Origin: Flammeovirgaceae bacterium UBA6059
GTDB taxonomy: Bacteria > Bacteroidota > Bacteroidia > Cytophagales > Cyclobacteriaceae
Assembly: GCA_002435755.1 (NCBI GenBank)
Contig: DIYH01000014.1
Location: 248,001 to 312,000, forward strand
Reading direction: 5' to 3'
DNA length: 64,000 nucleotides
In this document: positions 8,653-18,324 of the stretch, piece by piece
Numbering within the stretch: position 1 is the stretch's first letter
Layout: the number at the start of each line of letters is the position of its first letter
Position numbers and translations under genes: made by a program
Notes under the pieces: model-generated
The model's input: only the letters and a program-made list of their open reading frames with translations
What the model was told of the DNA's origin: nothing
Database searches by the model: none

Positions 8653-9885
8653 CTATTCTTTCAAGATCGATTCTCTTCTGTCCAGTCTGGCTCTGTCTTT
8701 ATGATGGATGGTCTCAATCGTCCTCAGAAAGGCTCGGGCCATCTCTCTATAATTCCTTTTGTTTTCCGCCTCAGAAGCTTTCCAGAGTGTCGGTAGCACC
8801 ACCTCGCTCCCATGTATAGCTGCTAGCAGCCCTGTAGCTACTAAAGAGATGCTTTCACAGTCGCGTGCATAATATATGATGGCTTCCAGTGTCTTATTGT
8901 AGTCTCCCTGACCATACTTCAACGCGGCATAGGTTACTGGAAGGTTCTCAATACTACCAATTCTGGATGGTCTGCCGACGTTACTTCCTGATCTGTTCTG
9001 ATGAGGAACCTCTGGATTTTCTTCCTTGAGTAAGGCCGGCGGGATTTGGGAGTAGTTAAGATACACCCTTCTGACTTTTTTGATCCAGGTGGCTAGGTTA
9101 TCACTAGGGTCTGTTGCAGCCAGCGCATCTTCCAATGCGAGTTTTGTACCGTCCTTTGCTACTTCCCGCGCTATGCTAATTACACTTTCCAGAGTCGCAT
9201 CCTTACTGAAAGCTTCGGCAAATGCTGCTGCATTAACAGCACCGGCTTCAAGTGCGAATGACTCAGTGTGAGCGATACCCATGGAGGCCGCTTCATCATA
9301 AGCCTTCCAGGGATCACCAGCATTAACCGCACCAGTGGGCAAAGTGATACTTGCAAATCCATTATTGAGCCAGTTGCCTTTGCCAGATGATCGTGGATCA
9401 GCATTGTTGATCACCACTTGGTGATACATGTAGCGTTCCGGCCAAAAGGCAGGTCGGTCAATGGGATATCGCTCCTCTTTACGCTCCGGAACATAGACCT
9501 TGGTCTCGGTCATTTCCTTCATAAAGAGTTCGGCATAATCATAAGCATCCAGATGATCCTCATGCGTTTGATAGACTCGGATCAATGCTTCAATTTCCAA
9601 AAAATCATCGGTAAACCTACCGTGCCCCTTACCCTTCCCAGATTCAATATCCTTAGGCTTTGTCGAGGGTAGGAATCTGTCAAAATCCCAATTTGGGAAC
9701 CGTTCTTTCACTGCCTTTGGAGACCAGCTTTCTACTGGTGCTCCCATACCGTCTCCAATAGCTGCAGCAGCCAAAGCAGCTGATAGCTTATCCAGCAGTA
9801 AAGGCTCTGGTTCAGCTTGAGCAAACACCTCTAAAGAGAAAAGGAGCATTGATCCTAATCCAAGAATGTTAAGTATTTTTATCAT
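8653..9885 (-). CDS. secreted ADP-ribosylglycohydrolase-fold protein
   Basis: 410 residues with a signal peptide (1-22, ending VFAQ). The all-alpha ADP-ribosylglycohydrolase (DraG-type) fold is shown by GDGMGAPVES (44-53), GRFTDDFLEIE (89-99) with the metal-binding TDD, AHTESFALEAGAVNAAAF (about 205-222) and RDCESISLVATGLLAAIHG (341-359). In classical members the last block carries D-x-D for the second metal; here it reads D-C-E, a conservative change. Homologues occur in Bacteroidota polysaccharide loci, where ADP-ribose is an unlikely substrate, so a sugar-conjugate hydrolase role is plausible. It is the first gene of the leftward cluster and is followed after 4 bp by an enolase-superfamily gene, implying co-expression. 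Fold assignment is good; substrate unknown. Confidence 0.75.
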   Translation of the reverse strand: MIKILNILGLGSMLLFSLEVFAQAEPEPLLLDKLSAALAAAAIGDGMGAPVESWSPKAVKERFPNWDFDRFLPSTKPKDIESGKGKGHGRFTDDFLEIEALIRVYQTHEDHLDAYDYAELFMKEMTETKVYVPERKEERYPIDRPAFWPERYMYHQVVINNADPRSSGKGNWLNNGFASITLPTGAVNAGDPWKAYDEAASMGIAHTESFALEAGAVNAAAFAEAFSKDATLESVISIAREVAKDGTKLALEDALAATDPSDNLATWIKKVRRVYLNYSQIPPALLKEENPEVPHQNRSGSNVGRPSRIGSIENLPVTYAALKYGQGDYNKTLEAIIYYARDCESISLVATGLLAAIHGSEVVLPTLWKASEAENKRNYREMARAFLRTIETIHHKDRARLDRRESILKE

Positions 9886-10240
9886 GACTTAATCGTAAAC
9901 TGGGAAACCTGGCTATTCTGAGTCCAGCACAGCAGTCAGTATATTAGTCAGGCTTAATAATAAGACGAGAAAAAGGAGCATAAACCTGACTTGTGGAGCT
10001 CGTTTTGGCGGTAGTCGATATGTGTGGGTCGATGTAAAGTCAGGGTTATGTCATGCGACTAATCAAATACCTATATACCAATCACCAACGGTCCTTATAT
10101 AAGAGAATCGTGCTGTCAGATAATCTCTAATAATGCAGATCTCTGCTCGCACATTAATCGCGCCTGAGTAATGGCTTATGATGACAAGAGTCGTCTTGTG
10201 AGTAAGTATCTAGACAATCCAAATCAACACTTGAGACTAT
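9886..10240. other. divergent intergenic region of the polysaccharide cluster
   Basis: 355 bp between the start of the leftward cluster (9885) and the rightward enolase-superfamily gene (10241). It holds three copies of an 11-bp motif (listed separately), a short hairpin ACAAGA-gtcg-TCTTGT (10184-10199) and a GCAGA-tc-TCTGC inverted repeat (10135-10146). No convincing ORF and no perfect TAnnTTTG element was found on either strand. Confidence 0.6.
9946..10048. promoter_or_regulatory. three copies of AGTCAGGnTTA, candidate regulator-binding sites
   Basis: AGTCAGGCTTA lies at 9946-9956 on the plus strand, AGTCAGGTTTA on the minus strand at 9981-9991, and AGTCAGGGTTA on the plus strand at 10038-10048. 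The first two face each other and can also pair as an 11-bp stem (one G-T) with a 24-nt loop. A weaker copy, AGTCAGTATA, starts at 9934. They lie 60-165 bp upstream of the ATG of the leftward cluster. Repeated motifs at such a place are typical of sites for hybrid two-component or AraC regulators; no regulator gene is adjacent. Confidence 0.4.
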
Positions 10241-11524
10241 ATGAAAAATAAGTCTGCCAATCGTCGATCATTTATAAGAAAATCCGCAGCATCAGGTCTC
10301 GGTATTCCACTAGTAGCGGCAAGCACCCAATCTTTGATAGCATCTCCAGCACGACAAGAACCAACATCGGATTATACAGACATTGATTTAGCGCTCAAAA
10401 AACAGGTCATTGATATGACCAAATTTCCAGATCCGCTGATCATCGAAACCATCGAGCTGCTCAGACATCAGGATAACTTCATATGCCGGGTAAGAACTAC
10501 ATCAGGCGTAGAAGGTATATCGGTCAGCAACAACATGCAGATGGTCTCGCTTTACCCTATTTTCGTGAATAGGATTCAGCCTTTCTTTGAAGGAAAGGAC
10601 GCACGAGAATTAGAGCAGCTTCTTGAAGAGGTCTATGTGTACAAAAGCAATTACAAGCTGCAGAGTCTAGCCGTTTGGGTACCACTTGCTACACTGGAAT
10701 TTGCCATTCTTGATCTACTAGGAAAAGCAGCCCATCAATCTATAGGTGAAGTGCTGGGTGGAGTGCACCATCCTGAGATAGCTGTCTATCGGGCAAATAA
10801 CCATAGAGGTGAAAGTGCAGAAGCCAGTTTGGAAAAGATCATAAGAAATGTAGAATCAAGTGAGGCAAAGGCAGTCAAGTTCAAATTGGGTGGACGAATG
10901 AACGCCAAAGAAAAGCCCACTGGACGCTCTGAAAAACTGATTCCTTTGGTGCGGGAAGCATTTGGCCCTGATATGGTCATCTATGCTGACAGCAATGGCA
11001 GTTATGACGTGGATGAGGCCATTCGCATAGGCAAGCTCTGTCAGGATCAAGCTTTCGATTTTTACGAGGAGCCTGTGCCATTTGACTGGTACCAGGAAAC
11101 TCGAATGGTCAATGAGGGCCTAACCATTCCTATTGCCGGAGGCGAGCAGGAGCCTAGCATGCGCAACTTCCGTTGGCTCATCGCCAATGACGCACTTGAC
11201 ATTGTGCAACCAGATATATTTTACTTTGGAGGGATGGTGCGCTCCATGCGAGTGGCTCGAATGGCTGCTGCACGTGACAAGTTATGTGTCCCCCATATAT
11301 CTGGTAGTGGTCTGGGATATCTATACATGGTACATTTCGTCTCGGCAGTTCCGAATGCCGGCCCATATCATGAGTTCAAAGGCTTGAATGAAGAGCTACC
11401 CTTCGAATGTCCGACTTCAGACCTTACCAGCAAAGGGGGAAAAGTGAAAGTTCCTACTGGCCCTGGTGCTGGGATTACGATTGATCCTGATTTTCTTAAT
11501 AAGCACAAGCCAGTGAGCGCTTAA
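10241..11524 (+). CDS. enolase-superfamily (MR/MLE) protein with Tat signal
   Basis: 427 residues beginning with a clear twin-arginine leader (NRRSFIRKS at 7-15, hydrophobic stretch to about 34), so it is predicted to fold in the cytoplasm and be exported. The barrel carries K213-x-K215 (KFKLGG), D250 and N252 (YADSNGSY), E276 (FYEEP), E302 (GGEQE), D325 and H352 (VPHISGSG). Two lysines on strand 2 and a His at strand 7 are typical of mandelate-racemase-like and acid-sugar dehydratase subgroups. It is not a close copy of the leftward paralogue at 7443. It is transcribed away from the leftward cluster from the shared region and ends 13 bp before the convergent T9SS gene. Family is firm, reaction and substrate are not. 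Confidence 0.8.
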   Translation: MKNKSANRRSFIRKSAASGLGIPLVAASTQSLIASPARQEPTSDYTDIDLALKKQVIDMTKFPDPLIIETIELLRHQDNFICRVRTTSGVEGISVSNNMQMVSLYPIFVNRIQPFFEGKDARELEQLLEEVYVYKSNYKLQSLAVWVPLATLEFAILDLLGKAAHQSIGEVLGGVHHPEIAVYRANNHRGESAEASLEKIIRNVESSEAKAVKFKLGGRMNAKEKPTGRSEKLIPLVREAFGPDMVIYADSNGSYDVDEAIRIGKLCQDQAFDFYEEPVPFDWYQETRMVNEGLTIPIAGGEQEPSMRNFRWLIANDALDIVQPDIFYFGGMVRSMRVARMAAARDKLCVPHISGSGLGYLYMVHFVSAVPNAGPYHEFKGLNEELPFECPTSDLTSKGGKVKVPTGPGAGITIDPDFLNKHKPVSA

Positions 11525-11537
11525 AGGTGGGAACTAT

Positions 11538-14500
11538 TTAGAATCCAATCAAAAGTCGCTGGTACTCTCTATATTCTCCAATGCTAATCTCGAAGAGATA
11601 TAGACCTGGGTGAATTGGTTCAATATCCAGTTCTCCACTAACTTTTATGCTGTTCTTAAAAGAAGTTGTATCCACCATCACTCTTCCGTCCATGGACACA
11701 ACTCTAACCCTGTATTCTCCGTTTAGGCTGTTCTGGAAACGGTAAAGAAGGCGTTGGTCTGCTGGATTAGGCCAAATCTTAAAGTCAAAGAAATGGTCTT
11801 CGACATTTAAGACCTGCTGTACAGTAAGTTCTAGCTCAACTGTATCTCCATAGTCTTCACCATCGAACAATACCAAGTATACATAGACTTGATCATTGCT
11901 GAAATCGGACGAGAGAGCAACCGAAGAACCTATGACGATATAGTTATCATCTTCTAAAATTGAGATGCTGATATCCCCACTAGAATCATCTGGATCTTCA
12001 ATAGTAAAATCGTTGATATCAAAATGAATTGTGTTATTAGAACTAAGCGATGTTGAAGCATTGTATTGAATAAAAGATGGTGGATCATTGACCGGATTTA
12101 TCTGTACAGTTCTTGACAAACTATCGCGATAGCCATGTGGGTCTTCTGCTACAAAAAGTAATTCAATCTCACCAAAATAATTCTCCTCTAGCATCAAAGA
12201 GTCCTCTGAAAAAGTAAAATGCTCTCCGGATTCGATTTTGAAGTTGAGCTCTTCCACTCCATCATTAGCATCTTCAATCTCGAAAAAACTATCCGCAATG
12301 ACAATGAGAGTGTCTTCAGGAAGCGCATCGGGAAAGTCAAGGTTCCTTATCAAAGGTGGGGCATTGATAATTGCAGTAATAGCCTGTGGTTCACTCATGT
12401 CTTCCCCGTCACTTACGACAAAGTTTATAACCAATTCGCCAGAAAAGTCTTGTGAAGGAGTAATTGAATATCCGTCTTCCATATAATTGGCTCCTGGTTG
12501 GATAATTAACTCCAGTGATGCTTGATCGCTATCAATATCCTCAATTATAAAGTTAGAAAGGTCTAATACACTCGTTTGATTTGCTTCAAATACATCATTA
12601 CCGTTATATTCAATAACTACAGGTGCGTCATTAATGGGCTCCACATCGATTGAAAAGGTTATTGTATCGCTTGCGCCCGATGGATCTTCTACCGTCATGC
12701 GTATAGAAAGTGGTCCGGAGTAGTCATCTTCAAGTAGAACTAAATCATTATTCACTTCATAATGATCACCATTAAGTACCTCTAGACTCAATTCGTCTAC
12801 GGTATGATTCCAATCTTGAACTATAAGATTTGAGATATCAATAGACAATACAGTATCTTCAGGAATCGAAGCTGGATAGCCTGACCCGATAATTTTAGGT
12901 ACGCTGTTGACATAAACCTTGGCTAACGATTGATTTTGCACTTCACCAATTACTAAGTACATCATGTCCTTGTCGATTTCCATGACATGAATACCCTTAT
13001 AATTTACTGCTTTTGATATTTCCGTACTCAGTTGCGGTAGATATTGACCTTTATCATTAGTTACATGTATCCTTCGTGTGTCCCAAGATAAGAAAAGATA
13101 CATATCGTGGATTTGCGCTATATCTCGTAAACGGAAACCTGCTACCGTTGGCCCATCATAGTTGTTGTTAAACTCCGTATCCACAAGGCCGTCACTCGAA
13201 AACTTGACAAGGTCATCTCCAACAGCAAAAAAAACCGAATCGTTGACTTGATAGAAGTCTCTATACTTATCGCTCAAAACATTCGGATAGCTGTCATCCA
13301 CTGATAGATCAGGCTTTATTCGAATGATTTTGCTCTGCTCCGATGACGTACCTGTAGAAACAGAGGTACTCATTGCCAAAAGAGAGCTATCCGGAAGTAG
13401 GTACATATCATCTATGTCCTCTGCAAAAGGAATCTCAAAGTTCGCATCTATCTTGTTTTCCCAGTCTAAAAGTACTACCGTATTGGTAATACAAATTAAT
13501 CCTTTGTGATGTGGAATCACTCTGTTAACAACGGTGAGCTCATCACTCAAAGGAATAGGATCGATTTGTCCATTCTTGTGGAAAATATTCAGTTTCTGTG
13601 ACCCCAGCGTTACTATTCTTTCTTGACTATCTTCAATGATATTATCAACATAATAGTAGTTGGGTAGCTCTCCAGGAACAACAAAACTATCATCGTACTC
13701 CCCATTCGTAGAAAGCTTAACCAAACTATTGGCAGGGCTTACCAGATCGTTGACTGTTGTGAAGTGACCTCCAACATAAATTGAATTATGAAGAGACTTA
13801 ATCTTATAGAGCAGTGGGTTGTCTTTGTAGAGTTTTAGATCAAAAGCTCTCAATTCTCCTGTTGATGATACCTTTCTGACACTTAAACTATTTGGGGTAC
13901 CAAAACGGCCTGTCACTAGGTATTCTCCAGAATGGAGCCTTATAACATGCATATCCTGACTTTTTGAGTATTGAAATGCAAACGAAGAATCAACAGTACC
14001 GTCAAAATTCATTCTTTTGATCGCATTTCTATCTCTAACCATTATACCGTCTGAATCCACATGAAGCAGTGCTAGCAAACTCTGAAATGAAGACGCTAGT
14101 ACATTTTCCACTACTGAGGTGTCGAGTTTTCCAGAAGGTAAAATCTTCTGAAGGTTTCGACCATATATCCGATATAGTGTATTTTGGTACTCTATAAAAG
14201 TGTTGTCGTATCTACTACTAAAGTAAAAATCCGCTTCGGATTTGTAGTCTGTATCAATAATCCCATCAAGGGTCAATCGAGCGATGTTGTTGGTCTCATG
14301 TCCATTCAATTCAGTGAAGTGCCCCAATAAATAAATGTAATCTTCATTCACCGTAAAATCATGAATTGTACCATCGGTGTGGAAAGCATAATCATCCTTA
14401 GTGACACCCAATGTATCAATTACAAAAACTGTCTCAGCATCAACATCAATCATTAATAATCGATCATCTGGCAAGACTTCAAAATCCACAAAATTGGACT

Positions 14501-14906
14501 GGTAAAGTATCTTCATATTGAATCCATTTGGACTCAACAGGTAAAGTGTTGAAGGGTAGTCATTAGTAGCTACCACTATCTTACCATCCGACAAATATTC
14601 GATTTTCCCGTCTCTACTCTTTGCTATAACTCCATGGTTAAAGTTTGGGTCGAGGTTTCCATCAGCATCAATTTTAATCAGACCTTGTATGGGTTGATCA
14701 TCGACAAACTCATGAGACCCCTCAAGAAGAATGCCCCCCTGTTCATCCATATAGATAATGGACGGAGCGGATGCCTGATACATCGGTGGTGAAGTAAAGC
14801 TAGTTTCCAAAACCTGTGCATAAACTATTGAGCTAGTACTGTAATAGACTGAAAGACCAAAAATTGATTTGACTATGCCTTTCCTCATTATATCTAACAT
14901 ATTCAT
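11538..14906 (-). CDS. T9SS cargo protein with beta-propeller-like repeats and cadherin-like domains
   Basis: 1122 residues; signal peptide in 1-31 (ending VYAQ). Residues about 35-650 contain repeated units resembling delta-60/DUF5122 repeats (IDADGNLDPNFNHG, MNFDGTVDSSFAF, LSTNGEYDDSFVV, FSSDGLVDTEFNN), which form propeller-like folds. Residues about 660-1030 hold four cadherin-like/tandem modules with the linker EPINDAPVV or NPVNDPPSF. The last roughly 90 residues (from NVEDHFFDFKIWPNPADQ) are a type A T9SS sorting domain, with the PNPA motif and a final block (GLYLFEIS, then YQRLLIGF). It should be exported and anchored to the surface or released. It lies between the leftward cluster and the sulfatases but shows no enzyme motif; adhesion or glycan binding is a guess. 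Class assignment is confident. Confidence 0.8.
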   Translation of the reverse strand: MNMLDIMRKGIVKSIFGLSVYYSTSSIVYAQVLETSFTSPPMYQASAPSIIYMDEQGGILLEGSHEFVDDQPIQGLIKIDADGNLDPNFNHGVIAKSRDGKIEYLSDGKIVVATNDYPSTLYLLSPNGFNMKILYQSNFVDFEVLPDDRLLMIDVDAETVFVIDTLGVTKDDYAFHTDGTIHDFTVNEDYIYLLGHFTELNGHETNNIARLTLDGIIDTDYKSEADFYFSSRYDNTFIEYQNTLYRIYGRNLQKILPSGKLDTSVVENVLASSFQSLLALLHVDSDGIMVRDRNAIKRMNFDGTVDSSFAFQYSKSQDMHVIRLHSGEYLVTGRFGTPNSLSVRKVSSTGELRAFDLKLYKDNPLLYKIKSLHNSIYVGGHFTTVNDLVSPANSLVKLSTNGEYDDSFVVPGELPNYYYVDNIIEDSQERIVTLGSQKLNIFHKNGQIDPIPLSDELTVVNRVIPHHKGLICITNTVVLLDWENKIDANFEIPFAEDIDDMYLLPDSSLLAMSTSVSTGTSSEQSKIIRIKPDLSVDDSYPNVLSDKYRDFYQVNDSVFFAVGDDLVKFSSDGLVDTEFNNNYDGPTVAGFRLRDIAQIHDMYLFLSWDTRRIHVTNDKGQYLPQLSTEISKAVNYKGIHVMEIDKDMMYLVIGEVQNQSLAKVYVNSVPKIIGSGYPASIPEDTVLSIDISNLIVQDWNHTVDELSLEVLNGDHYEVNNDLVLLEDDYSGPLSIRMTVEDPSGASDTITFSIDVEPINDAPVVIEYNGNDVFEANQTSVLDLSNFIIEDIDSDQASLELIIQPGANYMEDGYSITPSQDFSGELVINFVVSDGEDMSEPQAITAIINAPPLIRNLDFPDALPEDTLIVIADSFFEIEDANDGVEELNFKIESGEHFTFSEDSLMLEENYFGEIELLFVAEDPHGYRDSLSRTVQINPVNDPPSFIQYNASTSLSSNNTIHFDINDFTIEDPDDSSGDISISILEDDNYIVIGSSVALSSDFSNDQVYVYLVLFDGEDYGDTVELELTVQQVLNVEDHFFDFKIWPNPADQRLLYRFQNSLNGEYRVRVVSMDGRVMVDTTSFKNSIKVSGELDIEPIHPGLYLFEISIGEYREYQRLLIGF

Positions 14907-15248
14907 AGAATAGAATTATTGATGCAAATAATCTCGAAAATAAATCGAATGCAATAGTCTGATTATGACAATCATCATGATTTACATTTCATGGTTATGC
15001 TTCCGGTCTACCATTAGCTAGAGAGGCAGTGTTAGCAGATGTCTCATACAATTGCATTTGATACGAAAAGCTGATGATTCATCATCTCCCAGCTTTCATC
15101 ATAAGCCTTAGCCAATATCCATCAAGACCTCCATTGTGAGAAATACCGACTTCACCTCATCAAGGAATACATTAGAATTGTAAGGTTTCATAATAGTGTT
15201 GTTCGTCACAATAACATGTCCACTTGGTTATCTAGAGTTATTAGCTAA
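14907..15248. other. divergent intergenic region, T9SS cargo gene / sulfatase
   Basis: 342 bp between two divergent starts. It must contain both promoters, but I see no exact TAnnTTTG box. An imperfect hairpin (AAAGCTGATGATTC facing CATCTCCCAGCTTT, about 15067-15096) is the only structure noticed. No ORF worth calling. Confidence 0.5.
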
Positions 15249-16808
15249 ATGCTGCCCAGCAATATGAGACCATACCATATATATTACATCTTCCTTATAG
15301 CCACAGTCATCTGTTTGGGTTGTTCAAGCCCAAAGCCAGAGAGGGATAACGAGAAGAAAGTAAGACCCAACATCCTGCTGATCCTGGCAGATGACCTAGG
15401 ATGGTCTGATCTGGGATGTTATGGAAGCGAAGTAGCCACACCGAACCTTGATCAGCTGGCCTACGATGGTTTGCGCTTCACACAATTCTACAATACTGCC
15501 AAATGCTTTCCGTCCAGAGCTGCACTACTCACAGGACAATATGCTCAGCAAGTAGGTGCTCATGAAACCTTCAGAAAAAACTGGTTGACCAAGAACACGA
15601 TTGGCTCTACACTGGAGCAAGCAGGATACACTACCTTCTGGAGTGGTAAGCATCATGGACCAGACCATCCCGTAGATGACCTGGGTTTTGGCGGCTATTA
15701 TGGTCTGTGGAGTGGCGCCAGCAATCATTTTAATCCAGGATTGCAACGACCTGGCGAACCAGTGCCTGCTCAAAAGAGGGTACGCAAATGGATCATTGAT
15801 GGGGAGGTACAAGAGCCTTACACACCTGAGGACAGAAATTTCTACACCACCGACGCATTCACAGATGCCGCACTGGATTGGCTGAAAAAGACCGAAGATG
15901 ACGCAAAACCATTCTTCGTATACATGTCCTACACTGCACCACACGATCCACTGATGGCCTGGCCGGAAGATATTGCCAAATACAAGGACACCTATAGTGA
16001 TGGATATGAATCCATACAAAAAAAACGGTTCGAGAAACAAAAACAACTGGGTCTTTTCGATGCAACCCTAGAGCTTTCTACGCCTACTTACACGCCCTGG
16101 GACGAACTTTCTGATGAGGAAAAAGGTGTAGAATCCGAGAAAATGGCCGTTTATGCCGCGATGATCGATCGATTGGATCAAAATATTGGAAGAGTCATCG
16201 ATCAACTCAAATCAACTGGTGATTTTGAAAATACATTGATCATATTCTTATCGGACAATGGGGCATCAGCTGAGGTTGTCGAAATCGATGGAACCGGAGA
16301 AATTGGCACAGTTGGAGAATGGACTTCACTTGGAGAAAACTGGGCTAACGTAAGCAACACCCCCTTTAGGTATTATAAAAATTTCAGCTATGAAGGTGGG
16401 ATCAATACACCTGCGATCGTTCATTGGCCTGGAGCAGTGCCAAAAGGACATATCGAAAGAATCAAAGCCGGCCATTTTATTGATATGTTACCTAGCTTAA
16501 TGAATGTCGCCAACCAAGATGTGGAAAGCATAACCAGCAGCCTTGAACTTGCCGGTAGACCTCTCCTTCTTCCCTCTGATGAAAATGTTAATAGACAACT
16601 GTTTTGGAAATGGCAAGACGGCAGAGCTGTTCGGGATGGTCATTGGAAGCTAGTCGCTAAGGGCAAAACTTCCTGGGAGTTGTACAACTTGAAAGAGGAC
16701 CCTTTCGAAACAACTAACGTTGCGCTAGCCAATCCTGAGGTGGTTGACCAACTGGCTAGTGATTTCAAATCCTGGAAAGCTCGGGTAGTACCAAATGTGG
16801 AAGACTGA
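15249..16808 (+). CDS. family S1 sulfatase, lipoprotein
   Basis: 519 residues. A lipoprotein signal has its lipobox at LGC (C25). PNILLILADDLGWSDLGCYG (40-59) supplies the first metal-binding aspartates, and CFPSR (C86-R90) is the sulfatase signature whose Cys is matured to formylglycine by a maturase not seen in this window. Later landmarks are SGKHHG (about 137), APHDPLMAW and FLSDNGAS (further metal ligands). The length is usual for S1 sulfatases of marine Bacteroidota. It should remove sulfate esters from algal glycan fragments at the cell envelope. It precedes a second sulfatase by 95 bp on the same strand, so the two may be co-transcribed. A decayed relative lies at 18325-18640. The S1 subfamily and the sulfate position cannot be read from sequence alone. 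Confidence 0.88.
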   Translation: MLPSNMRPYHIYYIFLIATVICLGCSSPKPERDNEKKVRPNILLILADDLGWSDLGCYGSEVATPNLDQLAYDGLRFTQFYNTAKCFPSRAALLTGQYAQQVGAHETFRKNWLTKNTIGSTLEQAGYTTFWSGKHHGPDHPVDDLGFGGYYGLWSGASNHFNPGLQRPGEPVPAQKRVRKWIIDGEVQEPYTPEDRNFYTTDAFTDAALDWLKKTEDDAKPFFVYMSYTAPHDPLMAWPEDIAKYKDTYSDGYESIQKKRFEKQKQLGLFDATLELSTPTYTPWDELSDEEKGVESEKMAVYAAMIDRLDQNIGRVIDQLKSTGDFENTLIIFLSDNGASAEVVEIDGTGEIGTVGEWTSLGENWANVSNTPFRYYKNFSYEGGINTPAIVHWPGAVPKGHIERIKAGHFIDMLPSLMNVANQDVESITSSLELAGRPLLLPSDENVNRQLFWKWQDGRAVRDGHWKLVAKGKTSWELYNLKEDPFETTNVALANPEVVDQLASDFKSWKARVVPNVED

Positions 16809-16903
16809 AGCATAAGGCCAAATCAGTTCAGCAAACTGCATTGAAGCGCATACTTAAAACCTTGACTTTCACTACCTAATACAGGTCTCTTGTTTATTGA
16901 TAA

Positions 16904-18316
16904 ATGATAAAAGTATTCCTTAAATATTCCTTTGGCCTGATAGTCTTGACTTTGCTGTCATGCAAGCCGCAAACAGGCCCACCATACGAAGAAAAACTGC
17001 CCAACATACTCATACTTATAGCAGATGACGCAGGATGGGAGGATTTCGGTAGCTATGGCAATGAGTACATCGCCACACCCAACATCGACACTCTTGCGAA
17101 GAATGGCAAAATTGCTACCAATGCTTTTCTGACTATCGCCCAATGTTCCCCATCGAGAATAAGCATACTATCAGGTAGATACCCTCACTCGACAGGTGCA
17201 GAGGATCTGCACATGCCCTTACCGGATACAATACAACTGCTACCAACCATAGTCAAGCAAAAAGGCTACTTCACCGGCTTATTGAAAAAGAGTCATCTAG
17301 GACCCAATGGGGATGCGCAATTCGATTTTTTGGATCCGTCGTTAGATGCCTTTGATCAATTTATTGATCAATCCGGCGACAACCCGTTTTTCTTATGGGT
17401 AGGCTTCACAGACCCTCACCGACCATACGAGGACAACATTATAGATAATCCTCAAGCAACAGATGACGTAAAAGTATTGCCTTATTGGAAGGATGACTTA
17501 CTTACCAGAAAAGATCTGGCCGACTACTACAACGAAATCCGTAGGATGGACGACCAAATAGGTAAATACATGATCAGCCTTGATCAGAGAAATATGCTCA
17601 ACAACACCTTGATCATCTTTATTTCCGATAATGGGGCACCATTTCCAAGAGCAAAAGGCACTGTCTATGATGCCGGGATAAAGACACCATTGATCGTCCA
17701 CTGGCCCGATCAAATACGGCCCGGACAAAGCACCAATTCACTCATAAGCCTGGTAGATCTTACTCCAACGATCACCGGGCTACTTGGGCTTGCCCCTCCA
17801 AAAGGCGCAGAGGGTACTCCCGTTAAAGGGCTATTTGACAATGAAGAGACAGAATCCAGAGAATACATTTTCGCCGAACGTAACTGGCACAACTGTGATG
17901 AGCATATCAGGACTATACGCAGTGAGCAATACAAGCTAATTAGCAACGCCTACACTGAGCTACCACATGGAACAGCCGCAGATATAAGCAAGTCTCCTAC
18001 TTTCACAAGCCTGCTTAAATCAAAAGACACCAATGAACTCAACGTTGCGCAACAGCGGTTATTCGAGTTACCACGACCTGAGTACGAGCTCTATGATTTA
18101 GAGATCGACCCCTATGAGCTCAACAACCTGATCAATGACAAGAAATACGATGCTGTAGCAACGGAATTGAGACTGGCACTGGATAAATGGATCATGCAAA
18201 CAAATGATTTCCCCCCTTCAGAAAGAAGACGAAAAGACAACACCAACCGCTTCACTGGAGAAAAATTTGATCAGACGAAGCTCCCGCCTTGGATAATGGA
18301 TGCTCTGCCAAAATAG
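16904..18316 (+). CDS. family S1 sulfatase (heparan N-sulfatase-like), lipoprotein
   Basis: 470 residues with a lipobox at LLSC (C20). PNILILIADDAGWEDFGSYG (33-52) and CSPSR (C81-R85) give the metal site and the formylglycine cysteine; GFTDPHRPY and FISDNGAPF are further active-site blocks. Overall shape (short protein, ERNWHNCDEH, YELYDLEIDPYELNNL at the C-terminus) recalls the N-sulfoglucosamine sulfohydrolase-like group, many of whose bacterial members act on algal polysaccharides rather than heparan. It is on the same strand as the preceding sulfatase but clearly diverged from it, so the two probably take different sulfate positions. The reading frame ends cleanly, followed by a pseudogene remnant. 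Confidence 0.87.
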   Translation: MIKVFLKYSFGLIVLTLLSCKPQTGPPYEEKLPNILILIADDAGWEDFGSYGNEYIATPNIDTLAKNGKIATNAFLTIAQCSPSRISILSGRYPHSTGAEDLHMPLPDTIQLLPTIVKQKGYFTGLLKKSHLGPNGDAQFDFLDPSLDAFDQFIDQSGDNPFFLWVGFTDPHRPYEDNIIDNPQATDDVKVLPYWKDDLLTRKDLADYYNEIRRMDDQIGKYMISLDQRNMLNNTLIIFISDNGAPFPRAKGTVYDAGIKTPLIVHWPDQIRPGQSTNSLISLVDLTPTITGLLGLAPPKGAEGTPVKGLFDNEETESREYIFAERNWHNCDEHIRTIRSEQYKLISNAYTELPHGTAADISKSPTFTSLLKSKDTNELNVAQQRLFELPRPEYELYDLEIDPYELNNLINDKKYDAVATELRLALDKWIMQTNDFPPSERRRKDNTNRFTGEKFDQTKLPPWIMDALPK

Positions 18317-18324
18317 TAAAGCTT

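Noticed and set aside
15525..16046. 173-codon open frame on the minus strand inside the first sulfatase
   Set aside because: It lies fully within a well-supported sulfatase gene and has no recognisable domain or start context.
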